Shown here: piece by piece, positions 11,652 to 23,451 of the stretch
Numbering within the stretch: position 1 is the stretch's first letter
Layout of the letters: every line of letters starts with the position of its first letter
From: Allacma fusca
Lineage: Eukaryota > Arthropoda > Collembola > Symphypleona > Sminthuridae
Direction of reading: 5' to 3'
Length of the DNA stretch: 64,000 nt
Assembly (NCBI GenBank): GCA_947179485.1
Contig: OX359246.1
Span: forward strand, 73,745,508-73,809,507
Notes under the pieces: generated by a model
The model's input: the letters and a program-made list of their open reading frames with translations, nothing else
Database searches by the model: none
Told to the model about the DNA's origin: nothing
Program-made: the position numbers and the translations under genes

Positions 11652-12978
11652 TAGTTTAGAATCCCAGTTAGATCCCACTGTTAAATTTTGACTGATAAAA
11701 AAACATAAAAGTAATATTATTTAATCAAGCTGAGCAATAAGTCAATGAACCATACAAATTTAAATATAGATACATACATCCCGTATCTACAGTCAAATAT
11801 TGATATTTTCGAGTAGTGAGTCATATAGGCCTCGACAAATCCACTAGAGTCACTGTAACAAAGTTTTTATTCCAACGTTTTACAGAAATTGAGCATACAG
11901 TATCAATTATTGATATCGTATCAATAGTTATCAGTACCTTTGTAAAGTTCTGCATAATTATCCCAAAATCATCTGTATATGTAATTAATAGTACTTCATT
12001 AGATTTTAGTTATAAAACAATATCATACTCAAAATCAATATCTTTTTCAAGCATAGTACGCAGGGTGCCTCAAAGTATTTGTCTCATCTCCCTCCCTGGC
12101 CCTTAAAACGGTAGAGATAAGAAATATATTCAATTCCCCCATTTTGTATCAAATTTCCCACTATTTCAGATTTTGCGAAATTTGCTCCATCTCCTTAACT
12201 CCAAAACTCTGGATACAGTGTTCAAGGCGAAGTGGAGGAAAGTCAGTGAGTTTGAAGTTGGTGTCACCCCAGAAATGAAATCAGGAAATTTACAGGATCT
12301 TAACATATATATACAGGATGTCCATAACGTGCGCCGTATACACTATACAGTATATACAGTTATAGTATTAACATGTAGTGTGTTAAACAGGAGTTGGATT
12401 GCTCCTTCCCCTACCTCTGTATTACCCGCATGCAGCACCCGCCTCGGATCCCGGTTTTGGATTGTGTGGCTTCCCCATGGCACCATTGTGTATATTATGT
12501 ACAGTGGTGTAGATATATATTTGATGGCTATGTATATAGGCACTAGGGATCTACATGCTTACATTTTAGAAAGGAAAAATATAATGTGAAAATGTGAAGT
12601 ATTTTAAGAGACTATGCACATACGTACTTATATACTTCTGGTTAACTTCTGAGCAGCAGGTGTATCTGTAAACGCATTTGTTCCGGTATAAGCAGTTTTT
12701 TTCAGATGTCGTTAGCCTGACCCTATAGGCAGCTAAATGCAAGCCACTTTATCATCCTTTATCATCCATGATTAAAAATTAACATTTCCCACCCCTCCAA
12801 ATGTACAATTGTAAGTTGTCGTGGGCACGCAGTAAAGAACAATATCCTACGGGAGATACCTACATAAAAAAGCAGTTATGTACTAGACATTATGGAATAA
12901 TATTTTTTTACCTTCCGGCAGGGTAAAAATGTATATACTATTTATATTCAAATCATAAGTCAATCAAGTATGGGTGAA

Positions 12979-15014
12979 TAGGGGAGTCACCAGTACTTAT
13001 TTCATAAGTACTGTACTTATTTCATAAGTACTGTACTTATTTCGGACATGCTTATCTTATATTTATGGAGGGGCCATAAGGTACTGATATTCGGTCGAGC
13101 CAGTTTTTAAAATTTGAAAAATATTTGAATGAAAAAACAGCAAAGATTGAAGATTTTTTCAACAAAGCACAGTCGGGCGATACAATACTATTAATTCTGT
13201 AAGCTAAACCCCGCGAATCTTTTTTAAAGCCGCACAATTGAATTTATGAAACGAAACGCCTTTTCTAATTCCTGGACGATGTGAATACCACATTGCGAAG
13301 ATATTGCACGATTCCAATTGAGCCCTCACTGTCCTTGAGTTTTCAAGGTACGACACGACCTTGCCTTCGATAGCTCTCGTAAAATCAAACATCAAAATAC
13401 AGAGCATTTTCAACATAAGAATATTTATTTATTCCGGAACACAGAGTTACATACTTCCATAGATTTTTAAATGGATATTTATTTCCTGAATTTCCTGTAA
13501 CTGGTCAAAATAGTTCCAAGCAATAATTAATAAATGTCATTTTCACAAAATGGCTATTTTACTTGAGCCCATTTATAATTGATTCAATTAAATGTGTACT
13601 ACTAATAACACTGATTGGTATCAAATTAATTGTAAAGTGTACAAATTCCACCCATAAAATTCTTTATAATCTGGGGAAAAACCGAAAACTTGTCACTCTT
13701 TTTTTTCGGAGCCTTTCTCGGACACTTCTTTCCTTCTTGGATGACTGGGATACTTCCATTCCAGATCCGACATGCCAGTCCTTTTTCCTCGCCCCATTTT
13801 CTCTCCGTTCGAAGCTGATTGGCTGATCACTCGTTCGGCCATTTTCATCTCCCTTCTTGATTGGCTGCTGCAACTTCTCCAATAGCTTCTTCTTACATTC
13901 CCTGGTAACTTCGTGTAAGGTTTTGGGTTGCTTAGGAACATCTGGAGTTTTCTGCAACTCTAACGCTTCTGTAACTCCAGTCGTAATTTTAGCCTCTGGT
14001 TCAATATATGTACCATCAATGCCAGATGCATTATTCAGCATTCTCGACGACACTCTCCTGCATTCTACTTCAAAATTTCACGGAATAGTTGCAATTTTAA
14101 TTTAGATTGGACAAAGCCATATCACTTCATCAAACCGAGTTCAAAGGTTGGACAGCATTTTTTACTGTACGTATTGTTTGAAACAACAGCTGTACAAACA
14201 ATGGAAATTAGAATTGAAGACCTTGACTGTTACCTGTTACATCACTATATTCGATCATGGAAAAATTGGTCGAAAATATTAATCAACAAAAGGCACGGTT
14301 GTTTTTTGGTTCACAAATGTCAAGTTTTTTACGCCGTATTCCGTCTGAAGTTTCTAAAACTATTACGGATGATCTCTTGAATTTATATGATATATTTGTG
14401 AAGTACATTACCATAAAAAGGTGAGCATTCTTAGCCTAGAAAAATCGTTTCTATTTGAAGACCTAATAGAAGCAGCAAAATCAGTTCAGGTGGACGTTGA
14501 CAAAAGGTTTCCAGAATACTGCAAATTATAAAATTTCGCTGATAAACTGAAAGACGCTGGTGCATGCACATCTCTTTATGTGGCTGAAAAATATGTAATT
14601 ATTTCGAAGAAAACAGGTCATAGGACTCCGAGCTTTTCAAGCTGATATTCACGGTTCTCAGTGTCAATTGCATTAATGCAGGTGATGAAAGAATATTTTC
14701 GCGAATGTGAAAAATATGCATCGACCAGAGAAATAGAAGTTGATAGCGTCTGTTCAGAACTACAAATTATTGTGAACTTTCAAAACAAATCTTGCTCAAG
14801 CATGTACAACCAGTTTGTACAGAATGAAGAACTTCTTAGCTGCTAAGTCAGATAAAAAGTACACTTGGAAGAGCAAGTATTCCCAATAACTAAGGTGCAT
14901 ACATTCTTTCTTATTTGGTAGCGCCTAATTGTTTTAAATGTCCATCTTTAATAAATTTTAATCTTTAATAATAGGTAATTACTTATTTGACACTTCCCAA
15001 AGGTGGCCCTCCTA
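12979..15014. mobile_element. hAT-like element inserted in duplication copy A, 2036 bp
   Basis: The left end is TAGGGGAGTCACC, and the right end read inward is TAGGAGGGCCACC. The flanks are tgggtgaa (12971-12978) and taggtgaa (15015-15022), 7 of 8 identical. The homologous place in copy B (37603-37610 region) has a single uninterrupted taggtgaa, which confirms both borders as an insertion. Internal ORFs at 13664-14053 (minus, basic) and around 14174-14846 (plus, interrupted) are not recognisable as an intact transposase. The plus-strand pieces may be remnants of one. Confidence 0.8.
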
Positions 15015-15216
15015 TAGGTGAATGTAAAACGTATTGGACAGTACATTCATTAATGTACTATTTATTGTGGGCTCTGAGATTTGAACATGGTTAACTGCAG
15101 ATAGCTTATGTTTACACATAGTTAATTATAATCACACGCAAAGAAATATTTCACTGACTATTAAAATAGCAGGAATTATTTTTTCTTATGAAAAACCTTA
15201 TGTTCTATAATAATTA

Positions 15217-16957
15217 CTAGCGATACTTCAACCTCAGTTTTAATCCTTCCTTTGGATATACCACAGCACCGCCTGTAGGGGTAAATTTTTCTGCCGTCGA
15301 TGACAGCTCAACCGTAAAGTTCCGGAAGATGTGAGCATGAACTGTTAGCATAACAGCAAAGGCAAGTTTTTGTCCTGAAAATTAAAGAATTTTCCAACAA
15401 ATCAAGGTGAAAGCACAAATATTAATCTTGACTTTACCTATATTATTTGTATTAGCAGGATTAAAAACGAATGACTTGCTACCTATGCAGTTCCGGGGTC
15501 CAGCAGCAAAAGGGAAGTAAGAGTAGAGATGTCTTCCAACGCAATTTTCATAGAAAAATCGGGACGGTTTGAATTTCTCTGGCTCCGGCCAAAATTCCGG
15601 AAGTCGGTGTGTCACCCAAGGGGAGACCGCAAGGACCACACTTTTTGGAACTATCGTTTCTTTATCTTCGGAAAATAAAACCACAAATAGTGTGTCAGTA
15701 CAATATATTTGATAGAAAATTTTGCATTCGAAACATTTTTAAATGTAAATACCTAATTGAAGAGGTGTGTATGGGGCACGAGCAAGGAGGGAGGGGGCGG
15801 GATACAATCTGAGTGATTCTTTGATGCAGCATTTCAAGAACTTGAGTTTAGGAAAATCTGAAAATTCGACATTTCGGGTTCTGTCGTCACTAAAATTTCA
15901 TCCAGTTCCAGGTGTAACTTGTCCTATAGGGATCAAATGTCATTGAGAATAATTAATGACATTTTAAACAAACAAATGGCAAATACATATTTATAATTTT
16001 CTTTCAAAATATGGTTTACTTGTTCTTCGGGGTGTGTTGCTAGGACATATAAAGTGAAAATAATTGCAGATGAGGTTGTGTCATGTCCCTGGAAACAAAA
16101 TCAGAAAATATTTAATTTTTTAAAATAAAACTTCGATATAAAAGAACGTATGTGTCAAGAAATAAACGTACAGCAAAAATTGCTGCAGTTGCTTCGTCTT
16201 TAGCGTATTGCTCCGTAATTTCAGACTGGCCAAGACATGCCTCCACAATGAGGCTGTCAAATGTTTGGCCTCAAAGCCACTCAAATAATTATAGCACTGA
16301 CTCAAAGTAATGTCTGACTACATTTGTACGTCAATTCAAAGATTTCTCCCAGTTTTCTTACAGCAACGTCATCTGGATGATACAAGACGAGCATGTTCGC
16401 AGAGCCCTCTTTTAAAGCCACCCGATTCCCGTATTTGTGCTGGAAATTCACCAAGTTTGTGAGGCGATCTGAAATGGCAAGATAGGAAAGGTCTGATTGT
16501 AAGCCATTATTAACTCCTATTCAAAAACCCTATCTCCCAGCTTCCGTTGACTAACAAAATAACCGAAAGAATTTCACAGGTAATAAATTAATTCCTATTT
16601 AATTTCCACAATATTAAATCCCATACTCAAATATTGAATCAAACAATTGGTCACGAAGAGTTCGTGCATAGAATAGCAGAGAAGTGTCTTTAAACATTAA
16701 AACAAAAAATCCATACATAGCAATACATAGATTACAGTCAACTCTCCCTATAACGACTCATATTGAGACACTTCTTCAAAATGAAAGTGCAATAATAACA
16801 TACCTTCCGCTTTCCTTAAAATCCATATATTTCCGATCAGAGGGAATGACGGGGGTCCGGGAAATTCATCCAGGAATGCTTCCACTCTTGATTTCCTCAA
16901 AAGGAGGTATAAGGAAGCTCCAAGGGAAGCAAATATCAAAATAAGTGTTAAAACCAT
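15217..16957 (-). pseudogene. CYP4-like cytochrome P450 pseudogene (copy A)
   Basis: Exons matching the intact gene in copy B, in transcript order: exon 1 16804-16957, exon 2 16362-16468, a truncated exon 8 at about 16172-16262, exon 9 16020-16088, exon 10 15753-15923, exon 11 15483-15665 and exon 12 15217-15374. Exons 3-7 and the start of exon 8 are missing: copy A jumps from the position equivalent to about 40198 to about 38838. Exon 10 is 171 bp instead of 172 because one base is lost next to 15891, which puts the ESLRLYP (K-helix) part out of frame with what precedes it. The surviving parts still read well: the membrane anchor and FPGPPSFPLIGN hinge, the I-helix GHDTTS, and the heme-binding PFAAGPRNCIG. 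This suggests fairly recent loss. A functional P450 is not possible without the deleted B-to-G helix region. Confidence 0.9.
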
Positions 16958-19100
16958 ATCTTAAATTTTCTTTTTTAATTGGAGAAATATTGTGACTAAA
17001 ATCTTTGAAACAAATTCCTGAGAGTTGTTCACTCTTCTGAATCAAAAATGAATCATCCATCCTTAAATAATAAGCTTGAGTCTGACTCCTTCCTTATTGT
17101 TGGATTTAATAAAATACCTGAGCCCCTCAATATGTATTTAATTATAGGTGACCGGTAGAAAGTTTACAACTTAAGACTTAGAAGATCTGAAGTGAGGCTT
17201 TTTAACTGGTTCCGTATCAATGAGGAGACTCGATAATAATTCCCGATTATTCAAATCGATCCCTGCATAAGAAGCATTTTTTAAAACTCGATTGACCTGA
17301 ACCTATAATTATTACATCTGCACATCTACAGGAAGTGAATGTGTGAAACAACATCTGGTAGATTTTATTACCCAGACGTGATCCCAGATTCACAATCAAA
17401 ATGCCATGGTTCAATCCGAGGTTTCAACTTTCCCATATCTTTTAGCTCCATTATCTTTAGCTTTTTAATAAAGGAAACAATTAAACTGCATTTAACGATT
17501 CCAATTCCTTACGTCATAACTCAAAATGACTTTTACCCTTTTGAACAGTAAATATCCTCCGTGAAGAGACAAACCGATCTGAATGCATTCTCCACCAAAA
17601 CAATAAATTGGTCCCTGTGAAATTTTATTCAAATCAAAATGATCCAAGTGCTATTCAATGATGCTGACTTGTAATAGGATTTTGATTCGAATAAAACTCT
17701 ATGAAGAAATCTTTGATTAAAATTTTTAATTAATTGAAAAAGGGTATTTGGATTATTTTCCCTCTTCCTTTTTGACGACATAATTCCGACTGCCAGCTTC
17801 AATTCCATTATTTTCAAGGACTTCCAATTACATTATTATTGTTGGAATATCAGTGAATTCATGTATGCTTCTTATTGTCCTTCTTTCATTGTCCTAGGCT
17901 GATGACCTAACCGTTGGTTAATATAAGGAGTATTTATCCCCGTCTACATATTTTTTTTCATCAATGAAATATCATCAAAATTCAACATCTCATGCAAAGA
18001 TGCACATCCGTCCTCGAAGGATAGGGTTTATAGGCATATAAATAGGATATGAATTAAAATCAAGCTTCTTATGTAGGTAAATAGGGTAGTAACCGAAGTC
18101 TTCAACGTGAAAAAATATGATTAGGATAGGCAGCCTTTTGTACTGCAAGTATAAAGGAATATAGGCAGGACTGGGATTCATATAAATGTTACTTAAAATA
18201 TAGTAAGGAATCCTCGGATTTACTGTATATGTATGTCGAATAAGGGAGCGTCCATAAATGATGTCTTCAAAATTTTGCATGTTGTAGGACCCCCTCATAC
18301 TGCCATCATCTCCTAGGGTTCCCACTTTTTCGAAACGTCATTCCGGGACAAAATAATTTTTTAAAAATTTAATGTATAGATGATTTTTAATTGTATTTTT
18401 CAGCCTTTTTGGCATCTAATAACATTTTCTTGCTTTCTGGTTTCTTCAAAAAAGAAAAAAAATCACAACATGAAAAGGGCATAATTATTAAGTCTGACTT
18501 GAAGCTCTGCCTTCACAAGTTCCGTTGACATGAAGTTTCTCTTGGCTGTCCAAACTTTCTTCATTAGGCTGAAATACCTTTTTGCAAAAGCGTTGCCAAC
18601 AGGAATTGACAGCACGAACGATACAAGCTTGAATAGTTTAGGACATTGTTCTTTCTTAAAAACTCAACCCACTTTGCACCGACCAATCTAATGACAATCA
18701 AAAGCTCATAACTTTGTCGAAGAAAGCAAAATATATTGTACAGCAGGTCCTCGTTTAATTTAATACACAGTGCATCGGCAAATTTAGTAAATAAGCCATG
18801 TATACTAAGAATTCCTTTGATTTCAAATTTAGTAGTTCCATTTTCAAAAAAATATTATTACCACTGAAATCAAAATGTCTAAATAAATAGGTCTTTGATT
18901 TCAAAAAATTCAAAGCTTCCTGTTAAAATCGCTTTTTTGTTCCAGGGGTAAATTTATCTCAATAGGTTATTGAAAACGATGAAAACTCTTGAAATGAAGA
19001 AAAGCAACAAAAGGATAATTTTTTCTTGAGTACTCTTTCAATAGTATTAATAATTTCCAACTTACATCTCAAAATAGCTCAATTCTGTATTCATTGCAAA

Positions 19101-19499
19101 CAGGGTTGGCAAGTGGCAAGAAATGGCCTGGCCGTTATTGGTTAAAATCCGGTTCTTACCGGCTTGGTCCAATTGCTTGGGTTGGTATAAAATGGTCGTA
19201 ATTAATATTATCCAAATAAATCCACTGTCCAATAAAAACCAGTTTTAACCAAAACGTACCACCGGCTTGGCTAATATTACGCATGCATGAACACAGGGTT
19301 GCCAAGTGGTCAGAAATGGCCTGGTTATTATTGGTTAAAATCCGGTTCTAACCGGCCCAGACCTGTTGTATAGGTTGGCATAAAATGGCCATAATTAATA
19401 CTATCCAAATAAGTCCACTGTCCAATAAAAACCGGTTGTTACCATTTCTTGCCACTGGTTTGGTCTTTATTGATGGAAGCCGGTTTTTTGCCAACCCTG
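19101..19499. mobile_element. hAT-type MITE with internal tandem duplication, 399 bp
   Basis: The ends are CAGGGTTGGCAAG and TTTTGCCAACCCTG, with the exact 8-bp duplication attgcaaa on each side (19093-19100 and 19500-19507). A second copy of the start (CAGGGTTGCCAAGTGG) occurs at 19294, and the two halves are alignable along their length, so the element is a head-to-tail dimer inserted as one unit. It has no coding capacity. Confidence 0.88.
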
Positions 19500-20268
19500 A
19501 TTGCAAACCAACTTTTTCACACCTATTTCTGCATCAACGACAATAATATCGTGGCATTGGTTTTCGTCATTTCAAGAGTTTTCATCATTTTCAATAAACA
19601 TTGGGATTTATTCTGACAGCATCTACCAGAAAACTTGTTTTCAACTTTTGAGGGCGCAAAAGCAACTTTACTTTTTAAGCTTTTTATCTATTAATTTATT
19701 TCGACCTTTTGGAATTGTAACACTATTGCTTAGATTAGTAGGAATATTTCAGACAATAATGATATTTGCCAGTGAAGTATGTACATGCACGTTATTGTTG
19801 GCTAATTTTTGATTTTGTTTACGTGGACGTGAAGCACTCAAACTTACAAAAATTGATTATTGACTTGATTTTCAACCACGAAAGGGCTAAAACTTTTTGA
19901 ACCATCCAGAGCGCTATCAATGCATGATAGCTACATCATTTTAATTAATGTCGGACATGTGTTAATTGTTAATGAACCCCAAAGTTAATCTTATACTGTA
20001 AATTCTTAAAAATAGCAATCAAAGCATTTTTTTGCACAAATGAAAGAAAAAAAAATGAACTGGTATGCTCAAGTTCTCATGTACATAAGTGACCTGTAAA
20101 CCAAATTAAGGATACAACTAATATTTAAGGGGTAATCCCTTAAAGATCACCAAAAGTTTATAGTAACATCCTAGTTTTGAAAAGAGTCTCATAATAAAAC
20201 CTCATTTCTGATTAATGGAACACCCTCAAATATTTTCCAATATTAAATGAACGGTCACCATGCAACTT

Positions 20269-21036
20269 AAAGGACACCGCACAATCCTTACGAGAATATG
20301 CCCCCTGTTTGATCTCGATAAGAAAATTCCTGGTGGGTGCGCCTTGAAGAGTAGATCATTTTTGATAATTGGCACAAAGAAATCGTAAAACAGGATTCGG
20401 AGATATCCGGGGTTAAACTTACCCAAAAATGAGGGGGGGGGGGCTCATGGGGTACCAAAAAATTCAAACAGTGAAAATTAGCGATATAACTTCAAAAATG
20501 GCAAGAATAAAAATTCAATAACGTGTACAAAATTTTTCAGCGAGATATGACCTCAGAGCTCCGAGATATTGACCTCAAGAGTTCAAAGAGCGTCGATACC
20601 GGTTTCATAATCTAACCGGTGATGAAACTAGTCCTAATCAGAACTAGAGCTTTATTTAGACATATATTAAACGTGTGCCGAGTTTGGTTTCAGTTGGTGA
20701 TACGATGACCCAGCTGTGACCTCCGAGGTCAATATCACACACATACGGGATTTGGTCCCTAATAATCATTCGAATTTCCCGCAAATAAGCTAGAACTTTT
20801 AGTTGGAGCACGGATGAGTTGCCTGTCAAGTTTGGTTCCAGTTGGTGACACAGTGACCCAGCTGTGACCTCCGTGGTTTTTGGGTAACTTTAACCCCCGA
20901 TATCTCCAAATCCTGTTTTACGACAGTTTTGTGCCAATTATCAAACATGATCTACTCTTCAAGGCGCACCCACCAGGAATTTTCTTATCGAGATCAAACA
21001 GGGGGCATATTCTCGTAGGGATTGTGCGGTGTCCTT
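20269..21036. repeat. Long inverted-repeat element, arms about 160 bp
   Basis: 20269-20429 is the reverse complement of 20877-21036 with few mismatches (it starts AAAGGACACCGCAC and ends GTGCGGTGTCCTT). The centre contains a direct repeat of about 50 bp ('cagttggtga' to 'gacccagctgtgacctcc') at about 20682 and 20830, and a G10 run near 20433. ORFs in the two arms are mirror images and are not genes. No clear target duplication was seen. It could form a large hairpin. Confidence 0.8.
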
Positions 21037-21335
21037 CGCCATTTGCCTCCAATTTTTGTTTATTTTTCCGAAGGGCTCAACGACTTCAAGTGTTATAGGA
21101 ACACCAAAATTCATGAAGATTCGCAATGATCTCCCATTAACCTTAAGCTTTTGATAGTGGAATTACATTAAGTTGTTCAGGAGATATCCAGGAAAGTCAC
21201 TATTTGAGGTAGGGATGAAAGCATTTGCGCAAAAGCGAGGTTGCTTTTTAGGGATTCTGGACAGACCTGAACATGCACGCAGACCTGGGCGCGTAACCTT
21301 TAAAGCAACTTCTCAAAAAGACAAACAGTTTCCTG

Positions 21336-21935
21336 TAGGAATGGGACTGTTCTGGTCCGGACCAGAAATTTTGGTCCGTTCTGGTCTGTTCCATGGTCTG
21401 TTCCGGTCTGTTCCCTGGTTACGAAAGGACCAAATGTGTCTGGTCCAAGAACCTTGATAGACCAATTAAACCTGGTCAAGCTCAAAGAACAGACCAGAAT
21501 GTTTGATCCTTTGTTTGGCCCAGACCATTTGGAACGTTACAGCAAACATTTCAAATGGTCGAACCAGAGTCGATAGATCACCATTAAGTATTTCCAATTT
21601 CCGCGAATAAAGTAGCATTGCTAGATTGTACAGCATGATACGATCGATTATTCAAAACATTATCTAAATTGTCAAATGCTTGCATGTTGTGATCGTATTA
21701 TAAACCTATTGGGTCCTAGTGATCTGGTCTGTTCCGGTCTGGTGAGTTATTTTGAGGAACAGAACATATGTTCCTGTTCCAGCAATTTGTACGGACCAGT
21801 TGGTTCCGGTCCTACAGTCTAAAAGACCTTATGGTCCTGGTCCTACACTGAGAACAGATAAAATGGTCTGGTCCAGGCTCAAGGACCAGACCATTCCAAG
21901 AAATCCTGGAACATCCCGGAACAGTCCCACTCCTA
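21336..21935. mobile_element. hAT-type nonautonomous element, GGTCTGGTCC-array family, 600 bp
   Basis: The ends are TAGGAATGGGACTGTTCTGG, and its inverse ending in GTCCCACTCCTA. Both flanks are gtttcctg (21328-21335 and 21936-21943). Both terminal 200 bp are packed with the motif GGTCTGG/GGACCAGA and variants. Overlapping ORFs reflect this repetition and are not protein genes. Related motif arrays occur at 24305-24470, 32270-32350, 44500-44590 and 46675-47188. Confidence 0.88.
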
Positions 21936-21943
21936 GTTTCCTG

Positions 21944-22090
21944 CTGCTAAAACGATTTTATTACGTTAATAAGCGCATTTTTATGGTTTTATTAGTTTTA
22001 TGTAGATGGCACATGATGCTCTCGTTCGTATTCTGTAGAAGGAAATATTTTATTTTTATCTTAAAAACTAATAATTTTCATAACTTTTTG
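21944..22090. repeat. Internal piece of the hAT family, shared with 60235-60372
   Basis: Contains 'ttttattagttttatgtag' followed by 'atggcacatgatgctctcgt', nearly identical in the two places. At 60235 it lies about 135 bp inside the right end of the compact hAT element. This supports the view that 18314-25937 is one interrupted element of the same family. Confidence 0.75.
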
Positions 22091-22561
22091 GAAAGTTGCT
22101 TTATCTTCTCTCTGCCACATTTTTAATTTTTTGCAAAACAACTTTTCTGGCCTTAAAAAGCAACTACCTCTGCTATCACTCGAGGGTAAAAAAATGATTT
22201 TGCATGTGACTTTTAAACGAAAGGTCCGATTGGAAATTTTAAGGGCTTAAAGTCGATTGGAGACTTTAAATAATGTGCGTGAATATTTTTAATGTTGCAC
22301 CTGAAGAGGTTCTAGAGTTATTGGCATATATCAACAATTTTTTGGCATCGTTGCTATCTAAGACCTATCATAGCTACCATTGAATTAGCATTGCAAAAAT
22401 TCTAAGGGTGTTCTTCACTAGCGATTTCCTTAAAATTTGGCCAAAGGTCCCTTAATATTATGTAAATCTATGTACAAAAGGGCATGTTGCGCAAACGAAG
22501 GGTTCACACTGTAGAAATTTTTTTGCGTTAAAGTAGACCTAATGGTTACCGCAGTTAGCGT

Positions 22562-23190
22562 AAGATTATTGAAACATTGATCGTTTGAAGCAAAAAATAA
22601 TAATAGTAATGTCCTGTAGCACTTGTGCAGGTTAATGTTGGGGGGCAGGTGTATGTATTGGGAAGGATGGTTGAATTGAATGAGTGTCTGTGTGTAAGGA
22701 ATGAGGGATGTTGTTGTATGTTGTGGTATGTCAAAGGTGAGGAGGAGTACTGTGGAAAGTACTGGAAAATGTGGAGAGGAGGTGGAACAGGAGGAATCTC
22801 TGGGAAGATCTCCTGCGTGAGGTCGAGACCCAAGGGAGAGAGTCATTCTGGTTTGAAATACTGAGTAGAACAGAACTCCCTTCAGTACATGTAAAAGTAG
22901 ATTTTGAAAGCGTTATTAAAATTTCAGTTTTTGTTAAGGAGTCTCCCTTGAATTGAATAGCTTCAGTATACATTATTTTGGAAACTCATAAGTCATTTGG
23001 AGTTGGGAAAAGGGAAGGAAAAATAGCATCTCCATAAATTGGACTTAGGACTCACGCATCTTTACTCATCCTCCGGACCAACATCATAGTAAGATTCTTT
23101 GAAACATTAATCTTTTGAAACAAAAAATAATAATGATCATATTATTTGAAACATTGATCTTTTCAAACAAAAAAATAATAATAAAGTTAA
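22562..23190. repeat. Region bounded by short direct repeats
   Basis: A 45-50 bp motif ('tgaaacattgatc', 'aaaaaataataat') occurs at 22562-22610, 23091-23138 and 23144-23186 in the same orientation. Overlapping ORFs in several frames within 22430-22970 lack any recognisable domain. It may be part of the surrounding hAT element or an unrecognised insertion. Confidence 0.5.
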
Positions 23191-23451
23191 CGAATAAATC
23201 GGCTAAAAAGAAATTTTGGAACGGAAAAGTCTTTCATATCATAACGATACTACAACTACTGCTATGACAGAGGAAATCACAGAAATCAACTCACATTGAA
23301 GTGAGCGTTTGGTGTGTGCTAACTAGCAGTACATACCGCAGAACCCAACATCTATCTATCTCTCACCTCCACGACAGACAGGGGCACCGGGCTTTGAAGC
23401 CATTCCTCAACTATGGTAGTTGAATACATTCAGTGCTGGACTACTCCTGTC

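Larger units (their letters stand above)
11652..17994. repeat. Segmental duplication, copy A
   Basis: Nearly collinear and highly similar to 36294-41916. The matching blocks are 11652-12970 with 36294-37610, 15015-16256 with 37605-38838, and 16262-17994 with 40200-41916. Copy A has gained a 2 kb transposon (12979-15014) and has lost the DNA equivalent to about 38840-40198. It carries the P450 pseudogene. The two copies are in the same orientation, about 18 kb apart, with transposons filling the gap. Confidence 0.9.

Noticed and set aside
12173-12589. 138-codon ORF in duplication copy A, with a partner in copy B
   Set aside because: The duplicated ORFs differ in frame extent and start, and the shared sequence shows substitutions without codon bias. 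Conservation follows from the recent duplication, not from coding.
17990-18325. 111-codon minus ORF at the duplication and hAT border
   Set aside because: It spans the end of the duplicated segment and unrelated flank. Tyr/Ile-rich composition reflects AT-rich DNA.
20226-21098. Two similar ORFs on opposite strands (66 and 72 codons) that look like paralogous proteins
   Set aside because: They are the two arms of one inverted repeat, and the rest of each ORF is unrelated sequence.
21173-22126. ORFs rich in GLFW/RSG or TDQLVP words
   Set aside because: Translation of the GGTCTGGTCC motif array within a nonautonomous transposon.
22430-22973. Three overlapping ORFs up to 138 codons (minus) and two on plus
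   Set aside because: Low-complexity composition, no motif, inside an old transposon. No frame is preferred.
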